The notes under the pieces: model-generated
Seen by the model: only the letters and a program-made list of their open reading frames with translations
Told to the model about the DNA's origin: nothing
Database searches by the model: none
Source: JAHJQZ01 sp963676075
GTDB taxonomy: Bacteria; Pseudomonadota; Alphaproteobacteria; Rhizobiales; Devosiaceae
Assembly: GCA_963676075.2 (NCBI GenBank)
Contig: CAXXNZ010000004.1
Span: 62,001-126,000, forward strand
Direction of reading: 5' to 3'
Length of the DNA stretch: 64,000 nucleotides
In this document: positions 26,266 through 34,417 of the stretch, one piece after another
How positions within the stretch are numbered: position 1 is the first letter of the stretch
How the letters are laid out: each line of letters opens with the position of its first letter
Made by a program: the position numbers and the translations under genes

Positions 26266-27540
26266 ATGCGAACACTTCTTATCGGCTCAGGCGGCCGCGA
26301 ACACGCATTGGCGTGGAAGCTGGCACAATCACCAAAACTGACAAAGCTCTTCATCGCCCCCGGAAACGGCGGCACGGCGCTCGAAGGCGAGAATGTCGCG
26401 CTCGATCCGACCGATCACAAGGCGATTGTCGATTTCTGCAAGGAGCAGAACATCGAGTTCGTCGTCGTCGGCCCTGACGCGCAAGTGGTTGCCGGACTTG
26501 GCGATGATGTACGCGCCGCCGGCATTCCCTGTTTCAGCCCGAGTCGCGACGCAGGTCAGCTCGAAGGCTCCAAGACCTTCACCAAGATCTTGTGCAACGC
26601 CATGGGCATTCCGACCGCCCGCTACCGTACGTTCGACAATGCGGTCGACGCCATCGAACATGTCCGCGAAGCCGGCGCGCCGATCGTCGTCAAGATGGAT
26701 GGTCTGGCGCTGGGCAAGGGCGTGACCGTCGCCGAAACGGTCGAACAGGCGGAAGAGGCCGTGCAGGCCTGTTTTGCCAGCGCCGATGATGCCGAAGAAC
26801 CCACGATCGTGATCGAGGAATGCCTGTTCGGCGAAGAAGCGAGCCTGTTCGTTCTGTGCGACGGCATCAACACCCTGCCGCTCGCCACAGCACAGGATCA
26901 CAAGCGCGTCGGTGACGGCGATATCGGCCCCAACACCGGCGGCATGGGCGCTTATTCGCCGGCACCGGTGATGACCGACGAGCTGACCGACCGTGCCATG
27001 CGCGAGATCATCGCCCCGACGGTTGCCGGACTTGCCGCGCGCGGAACACCCTATCAGGGCGTGCTCTATGCCGGACTGATGATCACCGAGGATGGGCCGA
27101 AACTCATCGAGTACAACGCCCGTTTCGGCGATCCGGAATGCCAGGTGCTGTTCATGCGTCTGAAATCCGACCTGCTCGACCTGCTCTATGCCACGGCCAC
27201 CGGCAATCTGATTGGCAAGGCCGCCGAGTGGCGGCCCGAAGCGGCGCTGACCGTCGTTATGGCGACCAGGGGCTATCCCGGCGCCTATGACAAGGGCAGC
27301 ATCATCAACGGGCTCGACACGCTCAATTCCGACACCGTCCAGGTCTTCCACGCCGGCACGCAGCGCGGCGACGCCGGCTATGTCGCCAATGGCGGGCGGG
27401 TGCTCAACGTCACCGCGCTCGGCGCCAATGTGACCGAGGCCCAGGCCCGCGCCTATGAAGCCGTTGACAGGATCGACTGGCCGGACGGCTTTTGCCGCCG
27501 CGACATCGGCTGGCGCGCCGTCGAGCGGGAAAACAGCTAG
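26266..27540 (+). CDS. purD: Phosphoribosylamine-glycine ligase
   Basis: ATP-grasp enzyme of purine synthesis making glycinamide ribonucleotide; 424 residues. The N-terminal MRTLLIGSGGREHALAWKL and the ATP-grasp segment GDIGPNTGGMGAYSPAP are diagnostic, with EYNARFGDPECQVLFMRL near the metal site. GGGGCGGGG precedes ATG 26266. The bases just upstream (TTAGAGCGTG) resemble the edge of the intergenic repeat family described at 11515. Confidence 0.97.
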   Translation: MRTLLIGSGGREHALAWKLAQSPKLTKLFIAPGNGGTALEGENVALDPTDHKAIVDFCKEQNIEFVVVGPDAQVVAGLGDDVRAAGIPCFSPSRDAGQLEGSKTFTKILCNAMGIPTARYRTFDNAVDAIEHVREAGAPIVVKMDGLALGKGVTVAETVEQAEEAVQACFASADDAEEPTIVIEECLFGEEASLFVLCDGINTLPLATAQDHKRVGDGDIGPNTGGMGAYSPAPVMTDELTDRAMREIIAPTVAGLAARGTPYQGVLYAGLMITEDGPKLIEYNARFGDPECQVLFMRLKSDLLDLLYATATGNLIGKAAEWRPEAALTVVMATRGYPGAYDKGSIINGLDTLNSDTVQVFHAGTQRGDAGYVANGGRVLNVTALGANVTEAQARAYEAVDRIDWPDGFCRRDIGWRAVERENS

Positions 27541-27623
27541 CCCTCGCGCCTGCCCCAACGTAACGATTTTGCCACCAGCTTCTGCTAGATTTGCGCCAAG
27601 ATGCGGAACAATCGGCAGTTACC

Positions 27624-28487
27624 ATGACACTTGAAGGCGGCCCCAGGATCGGCGTGGCGCTCGGCGGCGGTTCGGCGCGGGGGCTGGCGCATATCTCATT
27701 CATCGAAGCGATGGACGAACTCGGGCTGAAACCGGCCCGCATTGCCGGCACCTCAATCGGTTCCCTGATCGGCGCCGGCTGGGCCAGCGGCATGACCGGA
27801 TCGGACCTGCGGGCACACGCCACGAGCGTGCTCGGCACCATGCAGTCGATCACCGGACGGCTGTGGGCGTCCCACACCCGTGACATTTCGCGCCTGTTCA
27901 AGCAGGGCCTGCCCATCCAGCTCGATCCCGAAGATGTGGTCGAGGCCTTCCTGCCCGATGGCTTCGTTACCGATTTCAGCGATCTGAGAATACCGCTTTT
28001 CATTATCGCCACCGACTACTCGGCCTGGAACCAGGTGGTGTTCGACACCGGTCCGCTGAGGCCCGCGATTGCCGCCTCGGTCGCGGTGCCGAGTTTTTTC
28101 AAGCCGATGGAGCGCGACAAACGCCTGCTCGTCGACGGCGGCGTCGCCAACCCGCTGCCGCTCGACATTGCCTCGGTGGACACCGATTTGAGGGTGGCCA
28201 TCGACGTCAACGGCGAACCGATCATGTTGCAGCCGCTGAAACTGCCCTCTCCACTCGATGTTGCCGCGGGTTCGGCCCAGATCATGGCCCACCATTTGAG
28301 CGCCCACATGATCGCCGCCTACCCGCCTGACGTCTATGTTCGCCCGCATGTGCAGAACTTTCAGGCCCACGAATTCTGGCGGGTAGCGGAGATTCTCAAG
28401 ACCGGAGACCGCGCGAAAGAGCATTTCAAGCGCGAACTTGGCGACGCGGTGGAAGCCTTCATCTCCGGGAGGCGAAAAACGTCCTGA
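27624..28487 (+). CDS. Patatin-like phospholipase (RssA type)
   Basis: A 287-residue acyl hydrolase with a Ser-Asp dyad. The oxyanion loop GGGSARG (about residue 14), nucleophile elbow GTSIGS (about 42) and catalytic aspartate VDGGVANPLP (about 170) are all intact. ATG 27624 is used because the GGGSARG loop then falls at its normal distance from the N-terminus. The last 29 bases overlap the end of the converging tadA gene. Confidence 0.9.
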   Translation: MTLEGGPRIGVALGGGSARGLAHISFIEAMDELGLKPARIAGTSIGSLIGAGWASGMTGSDLRAHATSVLGTMQSITGRLWASHTRDISRLFKQGLPIQLDPEDVVEAFLPDGFVTDFSDLRIPLFIIATDYSAWNQVVFDTGPLRPAIAASVAVPSFFKPMERDKRLLVDGGVANPLPLDIASVDTDLRVAIDVNGEPIMLQPLKLPSPLDVAAGSAQIMAHHLSAHMIAAYPPDVYVRPHVQNFQAHEFWRVAEILKTGDRAKEHFKRELGDAVEAFISGRRKTS

Positions 28488-28887
28488 GCAATTCGGCAGA
28501 GGCCGTTTCGCTCATCCCGCCAACCACCTCCGGACGGTGGTGGCAGGTTGGCTGGTCGAAGAACCTGACACCATTGTCGACCGCCCCACCCTTTGGGTCG
28601 GGCGCGCCGTAATAGACCCGCCGCAAACGCGCATGGGCAATGGCCCCGGCGCACATGGTGCACGGTTCGAGCGTCACATAGAGATCGCAATCGCCGAGCC
28701 GCTCGCCACCGAGCGCTTCGAGCGCCTGGCGGATCGCCAGCATTTCGGCATGCGCCGTCGGGTCGCCGATCTCGCGCATGCGGTTGGCGCTTTCCCCGAC
28801 AATCTCGCCATCGCGCACGACAACCGCCCCGACCGGCACCTCCCCGGCGCGGGCGGCCACTTCGGCCAGTTCGAGAGCACGTGCCAT
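28459..28887 (-). CDS. tadA: tRNA-specific adenosine deaminase
   Basis: Zinc deaminase forming inosine at the wobble position of tRNA-Arg(ACG). About 142 residues with the zinc motifs PTAHAEMLAIRQA and TLEPCTMCAGAI. The start is ATG 28887 (MARALELAEVAARAGEVPVGAV); a GTG at 28899 would add four residues. Divergent from mutL, 74 bases apart. Confidence 0.93.
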   Translation of the reverse strand: MARALELAEVAARAGEVPVGAVVVRDGEIVGESANRMREIGDPTAHAEMLAIRQALEALGGERLGDCDLYVTLEPCTMCAGAIAHARLRRVYYGAPDPKGGAVDNGVRFFDQPTCHHRPEVVGGMSETASAELLRTFFASRR

Positions 28888-28961
28888 CGGGTTGTTCACC
28901 GCCAATGTTCGTCCTTCCGCGAATCGTGTTCTAGAGTCTCCCTGCAAAGGAGAGAGACCCC

Positions 28962-30764
28962 ATGCCCGTTCGGCAATTGCCAGACGACCTCGTCAACAGG
29001 ATCGCTGCCGGCGAAGTGGTGGAGCGTCCGGCCAGCGTCGTCAAGGAGCTTGTCGAGAACGCCATCGACGCCGGCGCCACGCGTATTGCCATTGCCACCT
29101 CTGGCGGCGGCAAGAGCCTGATCCGCATCGAGGACGACGGCATCGGCATGGACGAAGCAGATCTCACCCTTTCCGTCGAGCGCCACGCCACCTCCAAGCT
29201 GATGGAGGACGATCTCAACGACATCCGTACCCTTGGGTTCCGTGGCGAGGCGCTGGCCTCGATCGCCGCCGTATCCGAGCTGACGATTTCCTCGCGTCCG
29301 GCAGGCGCGGACTCCGGCCTTCGGCTGACGGTCCGGCGCGGGGTGCGCGGCGACATCCGGCCCGAGGCGATGAACCAGGGCACCATCATCGAGATGCGCG
29401 ACCTGTTCGCCGCCATACCGGCGCGACTCAAATTCCTCAAATCCGATCGCTCCGAGACCGGCGCCATCACCGATGTCGTCAAGCGTCTGGCCATGGCCAA
29501 TCCGGAAGTGGCGTTCTCGCTTTCCGGCAGTGACCGCTCGCCGATCAACTACGGCGCCCACTCCGGCCCCGGCGCCCTCAGGAATCGCGTCGCCGAGGTG
29601 ATGGGACCCGATTTCACCGCCAACGCCGTGACGCTGGCCCTCAGCCGCGACGGGTTGGTGATCGCCGGCCTCGCCGGGCTGCCGACCTACACCCGCGCCA
29701 ATTCGCTCTCCCAGTTCTATTTCGTCAATGGCCGCTCGGTGCGCGACAAGGTGCTGCTCGGCGCGGTGCGCGCCGCCTTTGCCGATTTCGTTTTCCGCGA
29801 CCGCTTTCCGGCCATCGCGCTGTTCGTCTCGATCGATCCGGCGGAAATCGACGTCAATGTCCATCCGGCCAAGACCGAACTGCGCTTCCGCGACCAGGGC
29901 GCGGTGCGTGGCGCAACCATCCGCGCCATCTCCAATGCCCTGGCCGAAGCCGGCTACAGGGCGTCCTCGAGCGTCGCCGACAAGACCCTCGCCGCTTTTA
30001 CCGCGCCCTCCCCCGGCACGGCTCAGTCCGGCATGCCCGCCGACACGCTGCCACGACCGTCGCAGGCGCCGTGGTCCGGCACGGTTTCTCCAGCCGCACC
30101 GCCGGCGGAATTGCGGCGCGAGATCGACCGCGCCTTTGCCGAACCGGTGGCGCGCTATGACGCAGCGGCGACCGAGCCGGGCGAACATTTTCCGCTCGGC
30201 GCAGCGCGGGCGCAGTTCTTCGACACCTACATCGTTGCCGAGAACAGCGATTCTCTGGTGTTGATCGATCAGCATGCTGCCCATGAGCGGCTGGTCTACG
30301 AACGTTTCAAGGCCGAACTGGCCTCCGGTCCGGTGCCGAGCCAGAGCCATCTCATTCCGGTTGTTGTTGAACTCAGCGAAGAAGATTGCAACCGTCTGGA
30401 GACGGCGGCGCCGGATTTCGAGCGGCTCGGTCTTTTTCTCGAACGCTTCGGAACCAATGCCATGGCGGTGTCGGCAACGCCCGCCGTTCTCGGCCAGACC
30501 GACATCACGCCGCTGGTGCGCGATATCGCCGATGGCCTCGCCGAATGGGAAGCCTCACCGGCGCTGACTGACCGTATTGACGCGCTGATCGGGCGCATGG
30601 CCTGCCACGGCTCGGTACGGGCCGGGCGCCGTCTCAGACCTGAGGAAATGAACGCGCTGTTGCGCAACATGGAGCGCACGCCCCATTCCGGCCAGTGCAT
30701 CCACGGGCGACCGACTTATGTCGAGCTGAAGAAAACCGACCTCGAACGGCTGTTCGGGCGTTAG
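28962..30764 (+). CDS. mutL: DNA mismatch repair protein MutL
   Basis: Mismatch-repair ATPase, 600 residues. GHKL motifs ENAIDAGATRI, EDDGIGMDEADL and GFRGEALASI lie in the first 110 residues, and a linker rich in P, A and S spans about 345-390. The C-terminal domain carries DQHAAHERLVYERF, which fits the DQHA(X)2E(X)4E endonuclease motif found in MutL of bacteria without MutH, plus ACHGSVRAG and CIHGRPTYVEL. Nicking activity is therefore likely. Its stop codon lies at the edge of repeat copy B. Confidence 0.97.
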   Translation: MPVRQLPDDLVNRIAAGEVVERPASVVKELVENAIDAGATRIAIATSGGGKSLIRIEDDGIGMDEADLTLSVERHATSKLMEDDLNDIRTLGFRGEALASIAAVSELTISSRPAGADSGLRLTVRRGVRGDIRPEAMNQGTIIEMRDLFAAIPARLKFLKSDRSETGAITDVVKRLAMANPEVAFSLSGSDRSPINYGAHSGPGALRNRVAEVMGPDFTANAVTLALSRDGLVIAGLAGLPTYTRANSLSQFYFVNGRSVRDKVLLGAVRAAFADFVFRDRFPAIALFVSIDPAEIDVNVHPAKTELRFRDQGAVRGATIRAISNALAEAGYRASSSVADKTLAAFTAPSPGTAQSGMPADTLPRPSQAPWSGTVSPAAPPAELRREIDRAFAEPVARYDAAATEPGEHFPLGAARAQFFDTYIVAENSDSLVLIDQHAAHERLVYERFKAELASGPVPSQSHLIPVVVELSEEDCNRLETAAPDFERLGLFLERFGTNAMAVSATPAVLGQTDITPLVRDIADGLAEWEASPALTDRIDALIGRMACHGSVRAGRRLRPEEMNALLRNMERTPHSGQCIHGRPTYVELKKTDLERLFGR

Positions 30765-30868
30765 AGCATGTTCAGGAAAAGTGGCGCCCACTTTTCCGGT
30801 TCAAACATGCGACCACTTAAGGACTTAGGTCATGCGCTTTGATTCCGTCAAAGCCTGACATGACCTAG
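30764..30868. repeat. Intergenic palindromic repeat, copy B
   Basis: A 105-base element filling the whole gap between the converging mutL and rsmD genes. It has an inner hairpin AAAAGTGG-CGC-CCACTTTT (30777-30795) and outer arms GGTCATG / CATGACC. Its two ends, TAGAGC and CCTAG, overlap the stop codons of mutL and rsmD. It is a diverged relative of copies A and C. Confidence 0.75.
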
Positions 30869-31431
30869 GCGGCATCGTCCGCAAGCGTCAGGAAGCGGAT
30901 CGTGGTATCGCCGTAATCGCGCATGTCATCGACGGCGAAGCCCGCCGGCAGCGCAAGTTCGACACCCTTTTTCTCTTCGAGCACGATCAGCGCCTCAGGC
31001 GCCAACCAGCCGCCGTCGCGGGCCGAGGCCAGTGCCTGCTCGCCAAGCCCCTTGCCATAGGGCGGATCGAGAAAAACAAGATTGAAGGGCCGGAAGCGCT
31101 CGATCGGGCCGAGAGCCGTGGCGTCGCGCTTCAAAAGCTTCGACCGACCGCCGATACCAAAACTCTCGATGTGGTCACGGATCAGTGCGCGGGCGGCAAT
31201 GCCGCTGTCGACGAACATGGCGAAGCTCGCACCGCGCGACAGGGCTTCAAGGCCAAGCGCGCCCGTGCCGGCGAACAGGTCGAGCACGCGTGCGCCGCCG
31301 AGATCCAGTCCGAGCCGGCTGGCCAGCATGTTGAAAACCGATTCCCGCACCCGGTCCGAGGTCGGACGAATGCTGTCATCAGGCGGCGAACCGATGGCTT
31401 TCCCCCGGAAAGCGCCGGCAACGATGCGCAT
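30865..31431 (-). CDS. rsmD: 16S rRNA (guanine-966-N2)-methyltransferase
   Basis: SAM-dependent methyltransferase of 188 residues acting on G966 of 16S rRNA. MRIVAGAFRGKAI, RPTSDRVRESVFNML, VLDLFAGTGALGLEAL (SAM site) and the catalytic FLDPPYGKGL are all present. Its ATG abuts the rluB stop (TAA-ATG), so they are one transcript. Its own stop is in the end of repeat copy B. Confidence 0.97.
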   Translation of the reverse strand: MRIVAGAFRGKAIGSPPDDSIRPTSDRVRESVFNMLASRLGLDLGGARVLDLFAGTGALGLEALSRGASFAMFVDSGIAARALIRDHIESFGIGGRSKLLKRDATALGPIERFRPFNLVFLDPPYGKGLGEQALASARDGGWLAPEALIVLEEKKGVELALPAGFAVDDMRDYGDTTIRFLTLADDAA

Positions 31432-33072
31432 TTATTTCGGCCCCCGGCCGCGCGGGCCGGACGGTTTTCCACCACCCGAAGGCCGGCTGCCACCCGAAGG
31501 CCGTCCGCCGCCCGAAGGCCGTCCGCCGCCCGTGGGACGACCGCTACCGGAGGGCTTGCCGCCGCCAAAAGGTCGGTTGCCGCCGGTGGGGCGTCCACCA
31601 CCCTGAGGCCTGCCAGCGCCTGCCGGTCTGCCTGCGCCGGACGGCCTGCCGTCACCCGAGGGTTTGCCACCGGCAAATGGCCTGCCGCCGCCACGAGGCG
31701 CGCTCGATTTGGCCCCGTCGCGGGGTCCACCCGATCGTTCGTCGCGTCGCGGACCATCAGAGCGCTGATCTCCGCCACGCGTATCGGGGCGCGAGCCGGG
31801 CCGCGCCGGCCTGCGGTCGCCGAACGGCCTGTCCGGCCTGTCGCCACGCGCCGGACGATCGCCCGACATTGGCCTGTCGCTGCCGCGTGGGCCACGATCG
31901 CGCTGCCGGTCGTCCCGGTCGCCATCGCGGCGCGGGCCACCATCGCGGCCACGGGAGTCATCACGTCCGCGACCACCAAAGCCCCTGTTGGCGCCGTCTT
32001 CGCCTTCGCCGCGTTCGCGGCGCTGGCGCGGCGCTTCCTCGACCAACTGGCGGCCATCGTCAAACAGCACCCGGCGGGTCGGCACCGGCCTGTCGTCGCC
32101 AAAGCGCTTTTCGGCGCGCGCCGGCGGCGCCTTGCCTTCTGCGCGTTGCTTGGCAAAACGCGGTTCGCCGGTGCGCGGCTTGGGCGCAGCGGTTTTCTTG
32201 GCCGGGCGCGGCTGCCGCCCGCGCAGACGCGCATTGGGATCGGTCGGCTTGTGCGACGGTTTTGCCGGCTTCTCCACCACTTCCTCGGGGAAGGCGCTGT
32301 CGAAATCGACGCCGGCCCGCTCGGCCAGCTTGTCGCCGAGCTGGTCGCGCAAGACCTTGGCCTTGACCAGAGATACCGTGCCGATCGGCATATCGCCGAG
32401 TTGGAACGGCCCGTACGAGATGCGGATCAGACGATTGACCTGCAGGCCGAGCTCGCCGAGGACATTCTTGACCTCGCGGTTCTTGCCTTCGCGTAAGGCC
32501 ACCACCAACCAGACATTGCCACCCTGGATACGTTCGAGCGTCGCCTCGATCGGGCCATAGTTGACCCCGTCGACGGACATGCCCTTTTTCAGCGTGTCGA
32601 GCCGCGCCTGATCGATCGAACCGAAGGCACGCACGCGGTATTTCCTCAACCAACCGGTCGACGGCAATTCGAGCACGCGCTTAAGCCCGCCGTCATTGGT
32701 CAAAAGCAATAGGCCTTCGGTGTTGATGTCGAGCCGACCGACGGTCAGCACACGCGGCAGGCCTTCGGATTCGAGCTTGTCGAAAATCGTCTCGCGACCC
32801 TCGGGGTCCTTCTCGGTGACCACCAGACCTGCCGGCTTGTGGTAAAGCCACAAACGCGTGCCGTGGCGGGCCGCTAGCGGCTCCCCGTCGACGGTGATCG
32901 CCTGGGCCGTCGTGACGTTGGTCGCGGGCGTGGTAACGATTTTGCCATCGACGCCGACGCGGCCGTCGGCAATCCATTTTTCGGCGTCGCGGCGCGAGCA
33001 CAGCCCGGCGCGCGCGATCACCTTGGCGAGCCGTTCGCCTTCAGGCGCCGGCTGTTGAGTTTGTTCGGCCAT
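31432..33072 (-). CDS. rluB: Ribosomal large subunit pseudouridine synthase (RluB type) with long repetitive tail
   Basis: RsuA/RluB-family enzyme that isomerises a uridine of 23S rRNA. Residues about 13-60 are an S4 RNA-binding domain (AKVIARAGLCSRRDAEKWI); the catalytic aspartate is in GRLDINTEGLLLLTNDG near 118. The enzyme proper ends near residue 255. About 290 further residues are K/R/E-, then G/R/P/S-rich low-complexity sequence, ending in near-perfect repeats of GGGRPSGGG-like units. Such tails are known in alphaproteobacterial RluB proteins and probably bind RNA or are disordered; this one is long. Confidence 0.92.
   Translation of the reverse strand: MAEQTQQPAPEGERLAKVIARAGLCSRRDAEKWIADGRVGVDGKIVTTPATNVTTAQAITVDGEPLAARHGTRLWLYHKPAGLVVTEKDPEGRETIFDKLESEGLPRVLTVGRLDINTEGLLLLTNDGGLKRVLELPSTGWLRKYRVRAFGSIDQARLDTLKKGMSVDGVNYGPIEATLERIQGGNVWLVVALREGKNREVKNVLGELGLQVNRLIRISYGPFQLGDMPIGTVSLVKAKVLRDQLGDKLAERAGVDFDSAFPEEVVEKPAKPSHKPTDPNARLRGRQPRPAKKTAAPKPRTGEPRFAKQRAEGKAPPARAEKRFGDDRPVPTRRVLFDDGRQLVEEAPRQRRERGEGEDGANRGFGGRGRDDSRGRDGGPRRDGDRDDRQRDRGPRGSDRPMSGDRPARGDRPDRPFGDRRPARPGSRPDTRGGDQRSDGPRRDERSGGPRDGAKSSAPRGGGRPFAGGKPSGDGRPSGAGRPAGAGRPQGGGRPTGGNRPFGGGKPSGSGRPTGGGRPSGGGRPSGGSRPSGGGKPSGPRGRGPK
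31440..31700. repeat. In-frame repeats coding the G/R/P/S tail of RluB
   Basis: About a dozen tandem units of roughly 18-21 bases, all multiples of three, encode repeating PSGGGRP / GAGRP / GGNRP units at the extreme C-terminus. Such repeats can gain or lose units by slippage without breaking the frame, so tail length may vary among strains. Confidence 0.8.
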
Positions 33073-33109
33073 TTTCTGATCCTGGATCGATGCGGGCGGT
33101 CAGCCGCGG

Positions 33110-33718
33110 TCAGCCCTTCTGGAGCATTTTCTTGATCTCGGGCGGGCAGGCCGGATCTTCGAGCGGAACGAGATCGCCATTGGCAGCCAGACACACAGCA
33201 TCCTGACCACCGACGGAGCTGACGGAGAAATAGGACTGGTCGGGCACCCAGAGCGGAGCCGAGGCGTTGTTGATGCGCAGCTTGCCGGATTCGACGCTGG
33301 ACGTGATCTGGGCGATTTCGGCATTGGTCAGCTTGCGGCCGGAATCGGCAATGCCGTCGAACACGATGATCGAGCGGATGCGGGCCACATCCTCATTGGT
33401 CAGCCCTGTGGTGTCGAGCTTGGCCCGATCGTGATCGGTCGGGATCATCGCGGTTTCGGTTTCCTCGGACGGCGGTGGCATGACCACGCCTTCCTTGGGC
33501 AGAGCCAGTTTGCCGCGCGGCGTCTTGATCGGCTCTTTGGTCTCGCGCGGAATGACGCCGAGACCTTTGAGGGTCTCCTGGCCGACTTCGCGTTCGAACG
33601 TGCCGGGATCGGTCAGGGCGTTGGTGCCTTCGATCGTGGTGCATGCGGACAACGAGGCGGCCAGCAAGGTGAGTGCACCTGCCAGCCCGATAAGCCGCTT
33701 GCCGGAATACTTGTACAT
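33110..33718 (-). CDS. Predicted lipoprotein downstream of lspA
   Basis: A 202-residue protein with a lipobox: basic N-terminus, hydrophobic core, then LAASLSAC with lipidated cysteine near residue 26. The mature part has no motif I can name. It includes a proline-rich stretch (GKLALPKEGVVMPPP) and ends PPEIKKMLQKG. Its place next to lspA resembles loci where a DUF3035-type lipoprotein follows lspA, but I cannot confirm membership. Function unknown; location is probably the inner face of the outer membrane or the periplasmic side of the inner membrane. Confidence 0.75.
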   Translation of the reverse strand: MYKYSGKRLIGLAGALTLLAASLSACTTIEGTNALTDPGTFEREVGQETLKGLGVIPRETKEPIKTPRGKLALPKEGVVMPPPSEETETAMIPTDHDRAKLDTTGLTNEDVARIRSIIVFDGIADSGRKLTNAEIAQITSSVESGKLRINNASAPLWVPDQSYFSVSSVGGQDAVCLAANGDLVPLEDPACPPEIKKMLQKG

Positions 33719-33811
33719 AAGGCTACGCCCCTAACTGCTGCCGTTCCGCCCCCGGCGTGGCGCTTATAGCACCAATGCCGGCCATCAAACCAGACCATGG
33801 TTTCCAAGCCG

Positions 33812-34353
33812 TCAAGCAGGTGTACCCCTTTTGGGCAAAACCATGTCCAACAGCAATAAAATCACACCGATGGTGATGGCGGTGTCGCTGAAATTGAAGA
33901 TGTAGAATGACCAGGACTGCCAGTGGAAGTAGAAAAAGTCGGGAACGGCGCCATAGACCAACCGGTCGATGATATGCGAGCTGGCGCCGCCGATGGCAAT
34001 GGCAAGCCCGTAGCGGGTCAAGACCGTATCGGCCTTCACCCACCACCACACCAGCATCAGCGTCGCCACAACCATCAGCGCCAAAAGGCCCGCCAGCGGC
34101 ACCCCGCGCAGCAGCCCGTAGGAAATGCCGGTGTTCCACACCAGCACGTAGTCGAAGATCGGCGCGAACCGGATGGAAGGGGCACAGCGCCCCCGCCCCC
34201 CGGTGGGGGGCAGGCTTCGCGCCAGCCTAGAAGTTCGAGCTGGATCAGCTTGTGGCCACGATCGAGGGCAAAGGCGACCAGCCCGGCCAAAAGACTGCCG
34301 CGCAGCGCGAGCCGGTCCGGCACCTGTCGATCCATCCGCTCCTGCTCGGCCAT
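33812..34353 (-). CDS. lspA: Lipoprotein signal peptidase, frameshifted
   Basis: Aspartyl membrane protease that removes lipoprotein signal peptides. The N-terminal 34 codons or so from ATG 34353 (LALRGSLLAGLVAFALDRGHK, then LIQLELLGW) are in one frame. The rest (FDYVLVWNTGISYGLL, SHIIDRLVYGAVPDFF, FNFSDTAITIGV) is in another, ending at 33812. The catalytic aspartates of the DR and FSD motifs are intact. Between the two halves lies a 33-base, nearly pure G/C double hairpin with an unmatched base count. A normal LspA has about 11 residues between GW and FDY; here the gap is 65 bases. AGGAAAGGA supports ATG 34353. Whether the cell makes functional LspA from this copy is uncertain. Confidence 0.8.
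34179..34211. repeat. G/C double hairpin inside lspA
   Basis: Two adjoining perfect hairpins, GGGGC-ACAGC-GCCCC (34179-34193) and GCCCCCC-GGT-GGGGGGC (34195-34211), lie at the site where the lspA frame breaks. The 33-base length equals the excess over a normal lspA at this point, leaving a net one-base deficit. Confidence 0.65.
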
Positions 34354-34417
34354 TCGGCGTCCTTTCCTCGTGACGGCAATTGCCGGCAACACGGCATGTC
34401 AAGCCGCGTGCGTGGCG

